IMG/VR virus record: IMGVR_UViG_3300046460_000427
Coordinates: 1 to 37,334 of that record
Direction: 5' to 3' (one strand)
From: a virus
Length of the DNA: 37,334 nucleotides
Positions within the stretch are counted from its first letter, which is position 1. Each line of letters opens with the position of its first letter. Positions 21,311-29,004 of the stretch are shown here, in pieces. Under the pieces are notes generated by a model. That model was not told the DNA's origin and ran no database searches. It saw only the letters and a program-made list of their open reading frames with translations. The position numbers and the translations under genes were made by a program.

Positions 21311-22020
21311 GCCGCGCCTGGATCAAGATCGTGAGTGCCCGCACGCCCTATCTGCGGGCGGGCCTCTCTTTCACCGATCGCGTCCCGCATGTCCTACTCG
21401 CGGCCGACGTCAGCAGCGAACAGCTGCTGGAACTGTTCAAGGACCACGTCCTCGATCTGTTCGCCGGCCCATCCGATGATGGTCCGTGGGGGTTCATTCC
21501 GGCCGCGCCCGACGATTTGAGCGATGTCGAAGTGATTGCCGGCCTCGAACAGGCGCTTGCTGCGGTTGCCGCCGTTCCGGTGCCGGCATCCGAGGGCGCT
21601 GGTACGCCTTCGTCAGAGGACATGGATCTCGTCTTCGCGAGCGCCGGTGTCTTCAGCCTGGAGGCGCTGCACACCCGCATCGACCAGCTGCTCGAAATCG
21701 AGCAGGCCTACAAGGTCGATCAGGGCAGGATCATGATCCTGAACGCGCATGTCGAGCAGCTGCGCGAGATGGAGAAGGCATGGCAGGCCAGCCAGATCGC
21801 GCTCCACGACCAGGGCTTCGCATCCCTGGACGGTCTGATCGCGGCATGGGCCGATCTCAAGAATGCGGACCTCAAAAATTCAGAGGGCAAGCGGGAGGCT
21901 GATGTTGCGCCCGCAGACCCGGCGTCCACGGCGGGCGCGCAGGGTGCCCAGGACGGAACGACTTCGGTCGAGCAAACCGTCCAGGCCGAGAAGCCTTCGG
22001 GTCGCAAAACCAAAGGCTGA
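21307..22020 (+). CDS. Phage protein, gp35/HI1506-like (237 aa)
   Basis: The position directly after the capsid gene and the N-terminus (IKIVSARTPYLRAGLSFTD, then a strand/helix pair ending EQLLELFKDH) fit the Mu gp35/HI1506 group of unknown role in head or neck assembly. The middle is helical with heptads, and the last 50 residues are low-complexity, charged and probably disordered (Ala/Asp/Ser/Thr-rich, ending GRKTKG). The GTG start overlaps the capsid stop. A GC-rich hairpin follows the stop within 6 bases. Confidence 0.6.
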   Translation: MSRAWIKIVSARTPYLRAGLSFTDRVPHVLLAADVSSEQLLELFKDHVLDLFAGPSDDGPWGFIPAAPDDLSDVEVIAGLEQALAAVAAVPVPASEGAGTPSSEDMDLVFASAGVFSLEALHTRIDQLLEIEQAYKVDQGRIMILNAHVEQLREMEKAWQASQIALHDQGFASLDGLIAAWADLKNADLKNSEGKREADVAPADPASTAGAQGAQDGTTSVEQTVQAEKPSGRKTKG

Positions 22021-22025
22021 AGTCC

Positions 22026-22062
22026 GGGCGGGCGGCCTGCGGCAACGGGGTGCCGCCCGCCC
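22026..22062 (+). terminator. GC-rich hairpin after the capsid block (partial terminator or mRNA end)
   Basis: An 11-bp perfect stem, GGGCGGGCGGC at 22026-22036 pairing with GCCGCCCGCCC at 22052-22062, flanks a 15-base loop. It lies in the 77-base gap between the head genes and the connector/tail genes. No T-tract follows immediately (only a TTTT 15 bases on), so it is not a textbook intrinsic terminator. It may slow transcription or protect the 3' end of head mRNA. No promoter element like those at 8257 and 18425 is seen here. Confidence 0.6.
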
Positions 22063-22097
22063 CGGCAATCTCATGATTTTATGTGGGGGCTCACAGC

Positions 22098-22523
22098 GTG
22101 CCGATCGTCTACGCGACATTCCAGGACATGAGGGACCGCTTCCGCGATTCCGCGCTCGTCCAGCTTGCCGATGCCGACGATATTGCCGGCGCGCAGGCCT
22201 ATGTCACGCAGAAGATCGCCAAGGCCGGCGTCATCATCGACGGCTTTGTCTCCGCGAAATATGGCGACCGCTCGGGGCTTCCGGTGCCGGCTCTGCTGAT
22301 CGAAATCGCCTGCGACATCGCATTCCACGAATGCTTCAACACCGAGCCGACCGAAAGGGCGATCAAGGCGAAGGCCGACGCGATCGCCATGCTGCGCGAT
22401 ATCGCCGCCGGCAAGATGAAGATCGACGAGGGCGTGATCGACGCCCAGCCCACCCGGCCCGGCGCCGTCCTGGTCGAGGGCGAGGCGAAGATCTTCGGCC
22501 GCTCCAACATGAAGGGCTTCTGA
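22098..22523 (+). CDS. Head-tail connector protein, gp36/DUF1320 family (141 aa)
   Basis: It matches DUF1320 (Mu gp36, gene J): YATFQDMRDRFRDSALVQLA near the start, then DGFVSAKYGDRSGLPVPALLIEIACDIAFHE and a helical end with LRDIAAGKMKID. Family members are taken as head-tail joining proteins. I chose GTG at 22098, preceded by GGGGG and matching the usual family start; an in-frame GTG at 22083 would add five residues. It is the first gene after the hairpin. Confidence 0.88.
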   Translation: MPIVYATFQDMRDRFRDSALVQLADADDIAGAQAYVTQKIAKAGVIIDGFVSAKYGDRSGLPVPALLIEIACDIAFHECFNTEPTERAIKAKADAIAMLRDIAAGKMKIDEGVIDAQPTRPGAVLVEGEAKIFGRSNMKGF

Positions 22524-22525
22524 GG

Positions 22526-23035
22526 ATGGCCATCGCCCTCGCCATGAAGCTGGACGGCCATCTGCGCGTCGAGAAACAGCTGCGCGCCATCGCCGATGGG
22601 CTGGAAGAGCGCGACGAGCTGATGGACGCGATCGGCCTCTATCTGGAAAGCTCCACGCTCGACCGCTTCGACGATGAAACCGCGCCCGATGGAACGCCCT
22701 GGAAGAAGAGTTTCCGGGCGAAGGAACAGGGTGGCAAGACGCTCACCGATCAGGGCCTGCTCAAGGGCTCGATCGCTTACATCGCCACAAACGACAACGT
22801 CGAATGGGGCAGCAACCTCATCTATGCGCGCCCGCACCAGGAGGGCGCGACCATCACCGCGAAGGGCGGCGGGCGGCTGACGTTCCGACTGCCCGGCAAT
22901 CTCGGCTTCCGTTCGGTCCTGTCGGTCACGCTCCCGGCGCGTCCCTTCCTCGGCATCAATGGCGAGGACGAATATCAGATCCTCGGCCTCGCCGAGGATT
23001 ATGCCGCCGGTCTCGCCGGGGAGCCGGGCCAGTGA
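22526..23035 (+). CDS. Virion morphogenesis/tail completion protein, Mu G-like (169 aa)
   Basis: It matches the phage virion morphogenesis family (Mu G): LYLESSTLDRFDDETAPDGTPW near residues 35-56, then GGKTLTDQGLLKGSI and a final LPARPFLGIN block. These proteins act at the head-tail junction. In Mu, G lies between F and I; here it sits between the gp36 and gp37 genes, a changed order also known from other Mu-like prophages. The frame is open upstream to 21863, but that is a shadow; ATG 22526 follows the gp36 stop by two bases. Confidence 0.9.
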   Translation: MAIALAMKLDGHLRVEKQLRAIADGLEERDELMDAIGLYLESSTLDRFDDETAPDGTPWKKSFRAKEQGGKTLTDQGLLKGSIAYIATNDNVEWGSNLIYARPHQEGATITAKGGGRLTFRLPGNLGFRSVLSVTLPARPFLGINGEDEYQILGLAEDYAAGLAGEPGQ

Positions 23036-23265
23036 CCGCCGCCGCCATCTTCATCGCCGTCTACGCCATCGGCTTCATGATCGTACTCGCCCTGGCACGC
23101 CAGTCCATGCGCTACGAACGCACCGCCAGGGGCAAGGCCGTGCTCATCCAGATGACGGCCGTGCTAGCGCCGCTCTGGCCGATCGCGCTGATCTATTTCC
23201 TGCTGATCGGGCTGATCATCATCGGCGCGGTGATCGTCGCCACGATCGGGAGACGCCGCGCATGA
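23032..23265 (+). CDS. Small two-helix membrane protein within tail module (77 aa)
   Basis: Two hydrophobic segments are clear: about residues 3-22 (AAIFIAVYAIGFMIVLALA) and 40-71 (containing LAPLWPIALIYFLLIGLIII), joined by a basic loop and ending in RRRA. No phage family recognised. It begins with GTG overlapping the G-like stop and ends in ATGA overlap with the gp37-like gene, so it is a full member of the late operon. The size and layout are holin- or antiholin-like; a membrane role during lysis or adsorption is inference only. Confidence 0.65.
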   Translation: MTAAAIFIAVYAIGFMIVLALARQSMRYERTARGKAVLIQMTAVLAPLWPIALIYFLLIGLIIIGAVIVATIGRRRA

Positions 23266-23921
23266 TCGCCGCGACCGAAAACGCCATCCTCGACCGCCTT
23301 CGCGTCGCCGGTACGTCCGGCGTGCTGGGCTATCGCTATGGCACGCTCGACAGCTATCCCGAGGACTGGGACGAATATCTGAAGGAAAAGGGCGAGTGGA
23401 CATCGCCCGCCGCCTTCGTGGTCTTCGCCGGCTGCGACCGTGCGACACGCGGCCCAGCCAACGAAACCCGCTGGCCCGCCAACTTCTTCCTGGTCGTGGC
23501 GGCCGAGAACATCCGCAACGAGACCGCGCGTCGCCATGGCGGCAAGCGCAGCGACGGCACGCCGCACCCGGCCGAGCCGGGCAGTTACCAGCTGATGCTC
23601 GATGCCGTCGCGCTGCTCGCATGGTCGGACCTTGGCCTGCCGCTCAACGCGCCCCTGTCGGTCGGCGCGGCGCGCCTGGTGCGCACGCCTGCCCAGATCG
23701 CGAAGCGCAATGTGTCGATGTACGCGATCGCGCTGGCGACGGAATTCGACGTGCCGTCCGTGGTCGATGTCGCCGACGCGCCCGTCCCCTTCACCGCCTT
23801 CCACGTCAACTGGGACATTCCGCCCTTCGGCAATGTCGATGCCGCCCCCGGCACGCCCGGCGTGCAAATCCCGGCGGATGCCACCGCCGATGCCACCGAT
23901 CATCTGGAGTTGCCTCAATGA
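23262..23921 (+). CDS. Tail terminator-like protein, gp37/DUF1834 family (219 aa)
   Basis: It occupies the Mu K/gp37 place right before the sheath and shares the family plan: N-terminal MIAATENAILDRLR helix, AAFVVFAG strand with the DNRWxANFFLVV-like segment, and YQLMLDAVALLAWSDLGLP followed by a strand-rich end. DUF1834 proteins cap the tail tube at the head side. Residues 180-219 are an Asp/Ala/Pro-rich tail. ATGA overlaps at both ends. Confidence 0.8.
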   Translation: MIAATENAILDRLRVAGTSGVLGYRYGTLDSYPEDWDEYLKEKGEWTSPAAFVVFAGCDRATRGPANETRWPANFFLVVAAENIRNETARRHGGKRSDGTPHPAEPGSYQLMLDAVALLAWSDLGLPLNAPLSVGAARLVRTPAQIAKRNVSMYAIALATEFDVPSVVDVADAPVPFTAFHVNWDIPPFGNVDAAPGTPGVQIPADATADATDHLELPQ

Positions 23922-25384
23922 CCATCAGTTTCAACCTGATCCCCGGTTCCATCCGCGTGCCCGGCGCCTATGTCGAGTTCGACGCATCGCGGGCGGTGCG
24001 CGGTCTCTACCAGACCAACAACCGCGTGCTGCTGATCGGCCAGCGCCTCAATGCCGGCGCCGTGCCCGCGCTCACCCTGACCCAGGTGGTGACGCCCGAC
24101 GCCGCGATCGCCGCCTTCGGCCGGGGATCGATGCTGGCGCGCATGGCGAAGTTCGCCCGCGCCGCCGATGGCTATTCCGACATCTGGGCGCTTGCCCTGG
24201 ATGACCTGGGCGGCGGCACGGCCGCGACGCACACCATCACGCTCACCGGCCCGGCCACCGGCGCCGGCACGCTGGCCCTGATGATCGCGGGCCAGAGCGT
24301 GCCCGTCGCCGTCGCCGCTGCCGATACCGCGACCCAGATCGCCACGGCCATCGTCGCCGCCGTCACCGCGCTGCCCGACCTCCCCGTTACCGCCGCCAGC
24401 GCGGCCGGCGTCGTGACGCTGACCGCGCGCCACAAGGGCACCTGCGGCAGCGACATCGATATCCGGCACAGCCATTATTATGGCGAGGCGCTGCCGGCCG
24501 GCATCACGGTCGTGATCGCCGCCGTCACGGCCGGCGCTGGCGATCCCGACTATGCGTCCGTGGCCGCCGCGATCGGCGACGGCGATTTCCGCACCATCAT
24601 CATCGGCACGGCCGCCACCGCAACGCTCAATGCGCTGGAGATCGAGCTGAACAGCCGCTGGGGCCCGCTCCGCATGCTGGAGAGCTTCGCCTGGGCGGCC
24701 AAGCGCGGCAACCATGCCAATACGATCGCGTTCGGCGAGGGGCGTAACAGCCAGCTCGTCTCTGTCATCGGCACCGGCTTTTCGCTGACGCCGCCCTGGG
24801 AATTCGCGGCCAGCTATGGCGCGGCCTGCGGCTATGCCAGCGCGATCGACCCGGCCCGGCCGCTCCACACCCTGTCCCTGCCCGGCGTCATCGCCGCGCG
24901 GGAAGGCGCGCGCTTCACGCGGGTGGAGCGGGAGCTGCTGCTGCGGGCCGGCATCTCGACCTATGCCGCCGCCAGCGACGGCACGGTCACGATCGAGCGA
25001 GCGATCACCACCTATCAGGTGAACGCGCAGGGCCTGGACGATATCGCCTATCTCGATGCCGAGACCCCGCTGACGCTGGCCTATATCCGGCAGGCGGTGC
25101 GCGCGCGAATCCTCGCCAAATATCCGCGCCACAAGCTGGCGGGCGACGACGCCAATTTCGGCGCCGGCCAGATGATCGTCACGCCCCGCATCCTGCGCGC
25201 CGAGCTGATCGCGCTGTTCCGCGAGCTGGAGGATGCCGGCATCGTCGAGGATTTCGACCAGTTCGTGGCCGACCTGATCGTCCAGCGCAACGCCGACGAT
25301 CCCGGCCGCGTCGACGCGCTGGTGCCGCCCAACATCGTCAACCAGTTCCGCGTGTTCGCCGCGCAGATCCAGTTCCGTCTCTGA
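23918..25384 (+). CDS. L: Contractile tail sheath protein, Mu L-like (488 aa)
   Basis: Length close to Mu L (495). The start, ISFNLIPGSIRVPGAYVEFD, and the RVLLIGQRL strand are typical of Mu-type sheaths; the C-terminal third carries FTRVERELLLRAGISTYA, then LDAETPLTLAYIRQAVRARI and VPPNIVNQFRVFAAQIQFRL, the conserved sheath end that joins neighbouring subunits. An inserted Ala/Thr-rich beta domain lies around residues 100-200. It contracts on infection. The start overlaps the previous stop as ATGA. Confidence 0.95.
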   Translation: MTISFNLIPGSIRVPGAYVEFDASRAVRGLYQTNNRVLLIGQRLNAGAVPALTLTQVVTPDAAIAAFGRGSMLARMAKFARAADGYSDIWALALDDLGGGTAATHTITLTGPATGAGTLALMIAGQSVPVAVAAADTATQIATAIVAAVTALPDLPVTAASAAGVVTLTARHKGTCGSDIDIRHSHYYGEALPAGITVVIAAVTAGAGDPDYASVAAAIGDGDFRTIIIGTAATATLNALEIELNSRWGPLRMLESFAWAAKRGNHANTIAFGEGRNSQLVSVIGTGFSLTPPWEFAASYGAACGYASAIDPARPLHTLSLPGVIAAREGARFTRVERELLLRAGISTYAAASDGTVTIERAITTYQVNAQGLDDIAYLDAETPLTLAYIRQAVRARILAKYPRHKLAGDDANFGAGQMIVTPRILRAELIALFRELEDAGIVEDFDQFVADLIVQRNADDPGRVDALVPPNIVNQFRVFAAQIQFRL

Positions 25385-25398
25385 CGGGTCGTTGAAAT

Positions 25399-25412
25399 GC
25401 CCCTGATGGGGC
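25399..25412 (+). other. Small hairpin between sheath and tube genes
   Basis: GCCCC at 25399-25403 can pair with GGGGC at 25408-25412 around a TGAT loop, followed by TTT. It lies just before the strong AAAGGAGG ribosome site (25417-25424) of the tail tube gene. It is too short for a strong terminator and more likely marks an RNA processing point or shields the ribosome site, helping to set the high tube-to-sheath expression. Function is inferred. Confidence 0.4.
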
Positions 25413-25429
25413 TTTGAAAGGAGGCTTTC

Positions 25430-25795
25430 ATGGCCAATCCCAATCGCGTCGTCGGCCAGTCCCGTGTCAAGGTGGACGGCGCCATCCTCGAAACCGATGG
25501 CGCCACCCAGCTGGAAATCGGCGGGCCGGTGCGCACCGCGCAGCGCGGCGACTATCAGGCCGGCGCGTTCAGCGAAACGACCGCCGAGAGCAAGGCGACG
25601 CTCAACATCCTCTACAAGGGGTCGCTCAAGCTCAGCGACGTCCGCCTGATCGACAACGCCACCCTGACGGTGGAGACCGATGTCGGCACCACATGGGTCG
25701 TGCGCAACGCCTATGTCGCCGAGGTCATCAGCTTCGACACCAGCAACGGCAAGGCACAGGTCGTAATGCAAGGCCCTCCGGCGGAGGAACTGTGA
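25430..25795 (+). CDS. M: Tail tube protein, Mu M-like (121 aa)
   Basis: Size and order (sheath, tube, chaperone, tape measure) match Mu M. The sequence is the expected beta-sandwich: VKVDGAILETDGATQLEIGG, then the TTAESKATLNILYKGSLKL and VETDVGTTWVVRNAYVAEV segments of the family. It polymerises into the inner tube. The ATG is 5 bases after AAAGGAGG, one of the strongest ribosome sites in the window. The stop shares a base with the chaperone start. Confidence 0.93.
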   Translation: MANPNRVVGQSRVKVDGAILETDGATQLEIGGPVRTAQRGDYQAGAFSETTAESKATLNILYKGSLKLSDVRLIDNATLTVETDVGTTWVVRNAYVAEVISFDTSNGKAQVVMQGPPAEEL

Positions 25796-26139
25796 TGGCG
25801 GACATGCTCACCCCCGCACAGATCGCGGCGCTGCCACCCGTGGCGCCCGGCCATGCCCGGCACATCCTGAAGAAGCCGGTCGCCGGCATCGGCGACGATG
25901 GTGAGCCGACGATCCTGACCCATGTCGACCTGCGGATGGACGTGACCGGCGCCGACATGGTCGCGACCGATCGTGCGCCCGGCCCGATCGGCAAGCAGCT
26001 CCATTTGCTCGCGGCGCTCAGCGGCCAGCCCTTTTCCGTGATCACCAGGATGAGCCAGCCCGACATCGACGCACTGATGGAGCTGGAAGCGGACCCTACG
26101 CCGCCTGGCCATCGGACTGGAAACGCGCCTTCCGGCTGA
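25795..26139 (+). CDS. Tail assembly chaperone, gp41-like, short form (114 aa)
   Basis: It lies between tube and tape measure, as do tail assembly chaperones. The family pattern is seen in HVDLRMDVTGADMVATDR, and LHLLAALSGQPFSVITRMSQ followed by DIDALMELE, the usual end of the first part of gp41 proteins. The last 12 residues (PTPPGHRTGNAPSG) are unlike a folded protein and are read after the point where the -1 frame takes over. The start ATG overlaps the tube stop (TGATG). Confidence 0.88.
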   Translation: MADMLTPAQIAALPPVAPGHARHILKKPVAGIGDDGEPTILTHVDLRMDVTGADMVATDRAPGPIGKQLHLLAALSGQPFSVITRMSQPDIDALMELEADPTPPGHRTGNAPSG

Positions 26140-26252
26140 TCGTCAGGCACCTGCGCATCCAGCCGGCCGAGCTGGAGCGAATGACCGCCGACCGCTTCCT
26201 GTTCTGGGCAAGCCAACTCAACGCCCTCGCTGAAGAAGAAACCGCGCAATGA
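25795..26252 (+). CDS. Tail assembly chaperone, frameshifted long form (-1)
   Basis: The -1 frame is open from at least 25923 to its TGA at 26250-26252 but contains no ATG, GTG or TTG before 26181. From about 26097 it reads YAAWPSDWKRAFRLIVRHLR and then ELERMTADRFLFWASQLNAL, a convincing protein. A -1 shift near the end of the short form would join both, as known for the Mu gp41/gp41' pair and lambda G/GT. The slip site lies before 26139; I could not identify a canonical X_XXY_YYZ heptamer. The long form overlaps the tape measure ATG by ATGA. Confidence 0.8.
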
Positions 26253-27796
26253 AGCTTTCCCTCGTCCTTGAAGTCATCGAGAAAGGCGGAAACCACATCC
26301 GCAAGATGACCGGCGACCTCCAGTCGCTGGGGCGCAAGGCCGGGCCTGTCGCCCAGGCCATGGACGGGGTGACGCGATCGGGCAGCCGCGTGGAAGCATC
26401 GACGTTCCGCTGGATGCGCGCCACCCTGCGCGGCGCCGACGCTTTCGATCGCGGCACGGCGGCGGCGGCGCGATTCGCCGGGCGTACCGGCATGAAGGCC
26501 ATCGAGATCGGGGCGCGCGGCGCGGTGAAGGGCATCGGCCTCGTCATCCGAAAAACCCTCGAACTCGCCAAGGCAACCGTGGCTTACGGCGCTCTAGCGA
26601 TTGGCGCGGGGGCAGGCTGGCTGATCGGCGGGACCATCAAGACGGCCTCCGAATTTGAGCAGCTCCAAGTTGCGCTCGAAGGGACCGAAGGATCGGCGAG
26701 CAAGGCGAAGGCGGCAATGGCGTGGGTCGCCAAATTCGCCAAGGATACGCCCTATCAGGTCGGCGAAGTGACCGACGCTTTCGTGCGTGCGCGCGGCGTC
26801 GGCATCGATCCCATGACGGGCGCGATGACTAAGCTGGGCGACGCGGCCGGCGGCGCGCGCAAGACGCTGATGGATGCCGTCGAGGCACTGGCGGACGCGC
26901 AGACCGGAGAATTCGAGCGTCTGAAGGAATTCAACATCACCACGTCCGTCAAGGGCGACAAGGCGACGTTTAGCTACATCGACAAGGCCGGAAAGAACGC
27001 CTCCAAATCCGTGACGAAGAGCATGGGCGCGATCCGTGATGCCGTGCTCGATATCTTCGACGAAAAATATGGCGGCGGCATGCTCCGCCAATCGCGCACG
27101 CTGGCCGGCATCTGGAACAACATCCAGGATGTCATCACCTCGATCCAACTGAAGGTCGCCAACGCCGGCTTCTTCGACGCCGTAAAGGGCAAGCTCCAGC
27201 AGGTGCTCGTTTGGCTCAACAAGCTGGAGGCTGACGGCACACTCGCGTCCTGGGCGCAAAGAGCGTCCGACTGGCTGACCCTCGCCGTCGAAAGAGCATC
27301 GGAGTTCGTGGAAGGCACCGATTGGGGGAAAGTTGGCAGCGAAGCTGTGACGATCGCCAAGGGCTTCTGGGGAATCGCCTTGGCCCTGGCGAAAATCGTG
27401 GAGCTTTGGTCAAAAATCCCGAGTGGATCTTCCATGTTCGCGATTCCTGGGATGGGCAGGATCAACATGGGGCCGAATGATGCCCAAGTTGAAGCTGTGG
27501 AGCGGAACCAACGGGCGCGTAGTCGTCTGGGCAAGGCCTTCAACAACATGCCGATGCCGACCGGCAAAGCGCTCAACGACGCATGGTCCAAGGGCCTTCG
27601 CTCCGGACCGCCTGTGCTCACCGCACCGGGTGGCGGCGGCAAGCCGCGCGCGGCGCAGGATGGCAAGCTGCGCGTCGAGGTCGATTTCCGCAACGCCCCT
27701 GCCGGCATGCGCGCCACCACGACCACGACCGCGCCCGGCGTCTCCGCCACCACACGCACTGGCTATCGCGGCCGCGCCAATGGTGGCCCGGCATGA
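26249..27796 (+). CDS. Tail tape measure protein (515 aa)
   Basis: Placed after the chaperone pair and rich in long helices. The first 110 residues are amphipathic and coiled, then comes a hydrophobic stretch at about 108-132 (VAYGALAIGAGAGWLIGG). Residues 133-260 show the tape-measure core (TASEFEQLQVALEGTEGSAS, KDTPYQVGEVTDAFVR, DAVEALADAQTGEFERL). The end is Gly/Pro/Thr-rich. It sets tail length. At 515 residues it is shorter than many Mu-like homologues, suggesting a short tail. The base composition in the middle is less GC-rich than in neighbours. Confidence 0.92.
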   Translation: MKLSLVLEVIEKGGNHIRKMTGDLQSLGRKAGPVAQAMDGVTRSGSRVEASTFRWMRATLRGADAFDRGTAAAARFAGRTGMKAIEIGARGAVKGIGLVIRKTLELAKATVAYGALAIGAGAGWLIGGTIKTASEFEQLQVALEGTEGSASKAKAAMAWVAKFAKDTPYQVGEVTDAFVRARGVGIDPMTGAMTKLGDAAGGARKTLMDAVEALADAQTGEFERLKEFNITTSVKGDKATFSYIDKAGKNASKSVTKSMGAIRDAVLDIFDEKYGGGMLRQSRTLAGIWNNIQDVITSIQLKVANAGFFDAVKGKLQQVLVWLNKLEADGTLASWAQRASDWLTLAVERASEFVEGTDWGKVGSEAVTIAKGFWGIALALAKIVELWSKIPSGSSMFAIPGMGRINMGPNDAQVEAVERNQRARSRLGKAFNNMPMPTGKALNDAWSKGLRSGPPVLTAPGGGGKPRAAQDGKLRVEVDFRNAPAGMRATTTTTAPGVSATTRTGYRGRANGGPA

Positions 27797-29004
27797 GCTG
27801 GCGCGATCAATATCAGGCGGGCAGCTTTCGCGGCGCGGCCTTCAGCACGGTTCGCCATGAATATTCCGGCGGGCGCCGCGCCGAGGTGCATGAGTTCCCC
27901 GGTCGCGATGATGCCCTGGTCGAGGATCTCGGGCGGCGCACCCGGCAATTCCAGATCGAATGTTTCGTGTGGGGCGCGGAGTACCGCGCGGCCCGCGACG
28001 CGCTGATCGCCGCGCTGGAGACCGCAGGCCCCGGCACGCTCATCCATCCCTGGCATGGCACGCGGACCGTCGCCGTGCTCGACTTTTCGCTAACCGAGAG
28101 CACCGACGAGGGCGGCTTCGCCAATTTTCAGATCGGCTTTACCGAAGCCGGGCAGCAGCCCTCGCAGGCCGTGTCGAGCGACACGGGAGTCGCGGCGCGC
28201 GCGCTCGCGAAAACCACGCTGGCGGATGCGCCCGTGCGCTTCGCCGATCGCTTCGCACTGGCCGAAGCCCCGGCCTTCGTCGAGGATGCCGCCGCGAAGA
28301 TCGTCAGCGGCCTTGCCGGCGCGGCCCAGATCTCCGCCGGGCTGTCGGGTGGTGCCGGCGCTGCGCTGCGCGCCTTCGACGCGACGCTCGATCGCCTTGG
28401 CGCGCCCGGCATCCTGCGCACGCCTCTGGCACTGGGGCAGGCGATCGTCGGCCTGGTCACGGCGGTTTCGCTGCTCGGCAGCTCCCATCGGGGGACGATC
28501 GCCGCGCTTTCCTCCCTGGCCGCCTCTGGTGACGGCCTTGACGACGTCCCCGGCGCCACGTCCGCGCGACGCCAGCAGCGGGAGAACCAGGCCGCGATCG
28601 TCGACCTGCTGCGCACGTCCTGCGCGGCCGAGCTGGTGCGCACCGTCTCACTGACCAGCCTGTCATCCTATCAGGAGGCGGTCGCCTTGCGCGATACACT
28701 GTCCGGCCAGATCGACGGCTGGGCGCTGTCCTCGGCCGACGCCGGCAACGATGCCGATGCCGATGTCCTCGATGCGCTGCGGCTCGCGCTGGTACGCGAC
28801 ATCACGGCGCGCGGCGGCACGCTGGCCCGCCTCTACGACTATCCGCTGTCCGCCACCCAGCCGGCGCTTGTCATCGCCCAGCGCCTTTATGGCCATGTCG
28901 CCGACCTTGCCGATCGCGCTGACGACATCGTCGCGCGCAACGCCGTGCGCCATCCCGGCTTCATGCCGGGCGGCGCCGCGATCAAGGTGCTGACCGATGG
29001 CTGA
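27793..29004 (+). CDS. N: Tail/DNA circularisation protein N, gp43-like (403 aa)
   Basis: The N-terminal 115 residues match the DNA_circ_N domain: SFRGAAFSTVRHEYSGGRRA, VHEFPGRDDALVEDLGRR, then RDALIAALETAGPGTLIHPW and FxxTEAG. Mu N is a tail/baseplate protein; the name comes from an N-terminal domain also linked to circularisation of infecting DNA. The remainder is Ala-rich and helical. ATG 27793 overlaps the tape measure stop (ATGA), and the earlier open frame from 27583 is a shadow. Confidence 0.9.
   Translation: MSWRDQYQAGSFRGAAFSTVRHEYSGGRRAEVHEFPGRDDALVEDLGRRTRQFQIECFVWGAEYRAARDALIAALETAGPGTLIHPWHGTRTVAVLDFSLTESTDEGGFANFQIGFTEAGQQPSQAVSSDTGVAARALAKTTLADAPVRFADRFALAEAPAFVEDAAAKIVSGLAGAAQISAGLSGGAGAALRAFDATLDRLGAPGILRTPLALGQAIVGLVTAVSLLGSSHRGTIAALSSLAASGDGLDDVPGATSARRQQRENQAAIVDLLRTSCAAELVRTVSLTSLSSYQEAVALRDTLSGQIDGWALSSADAGNDADADVLDALRLALVRDITARGGTLARLYDYPLSATQPALVIAQRLYGHVADLADRADDIVARNAVRHPGFMPGGAAIKVLTDG

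Noticed and set aside
23915-25771. 618-codon open frame on the - strand opposite sheath and tube genes
   Set aside because: Same shadow effect; the composition is Gly/Arg/Asp-rich and it spans two well-supported + strand genes.
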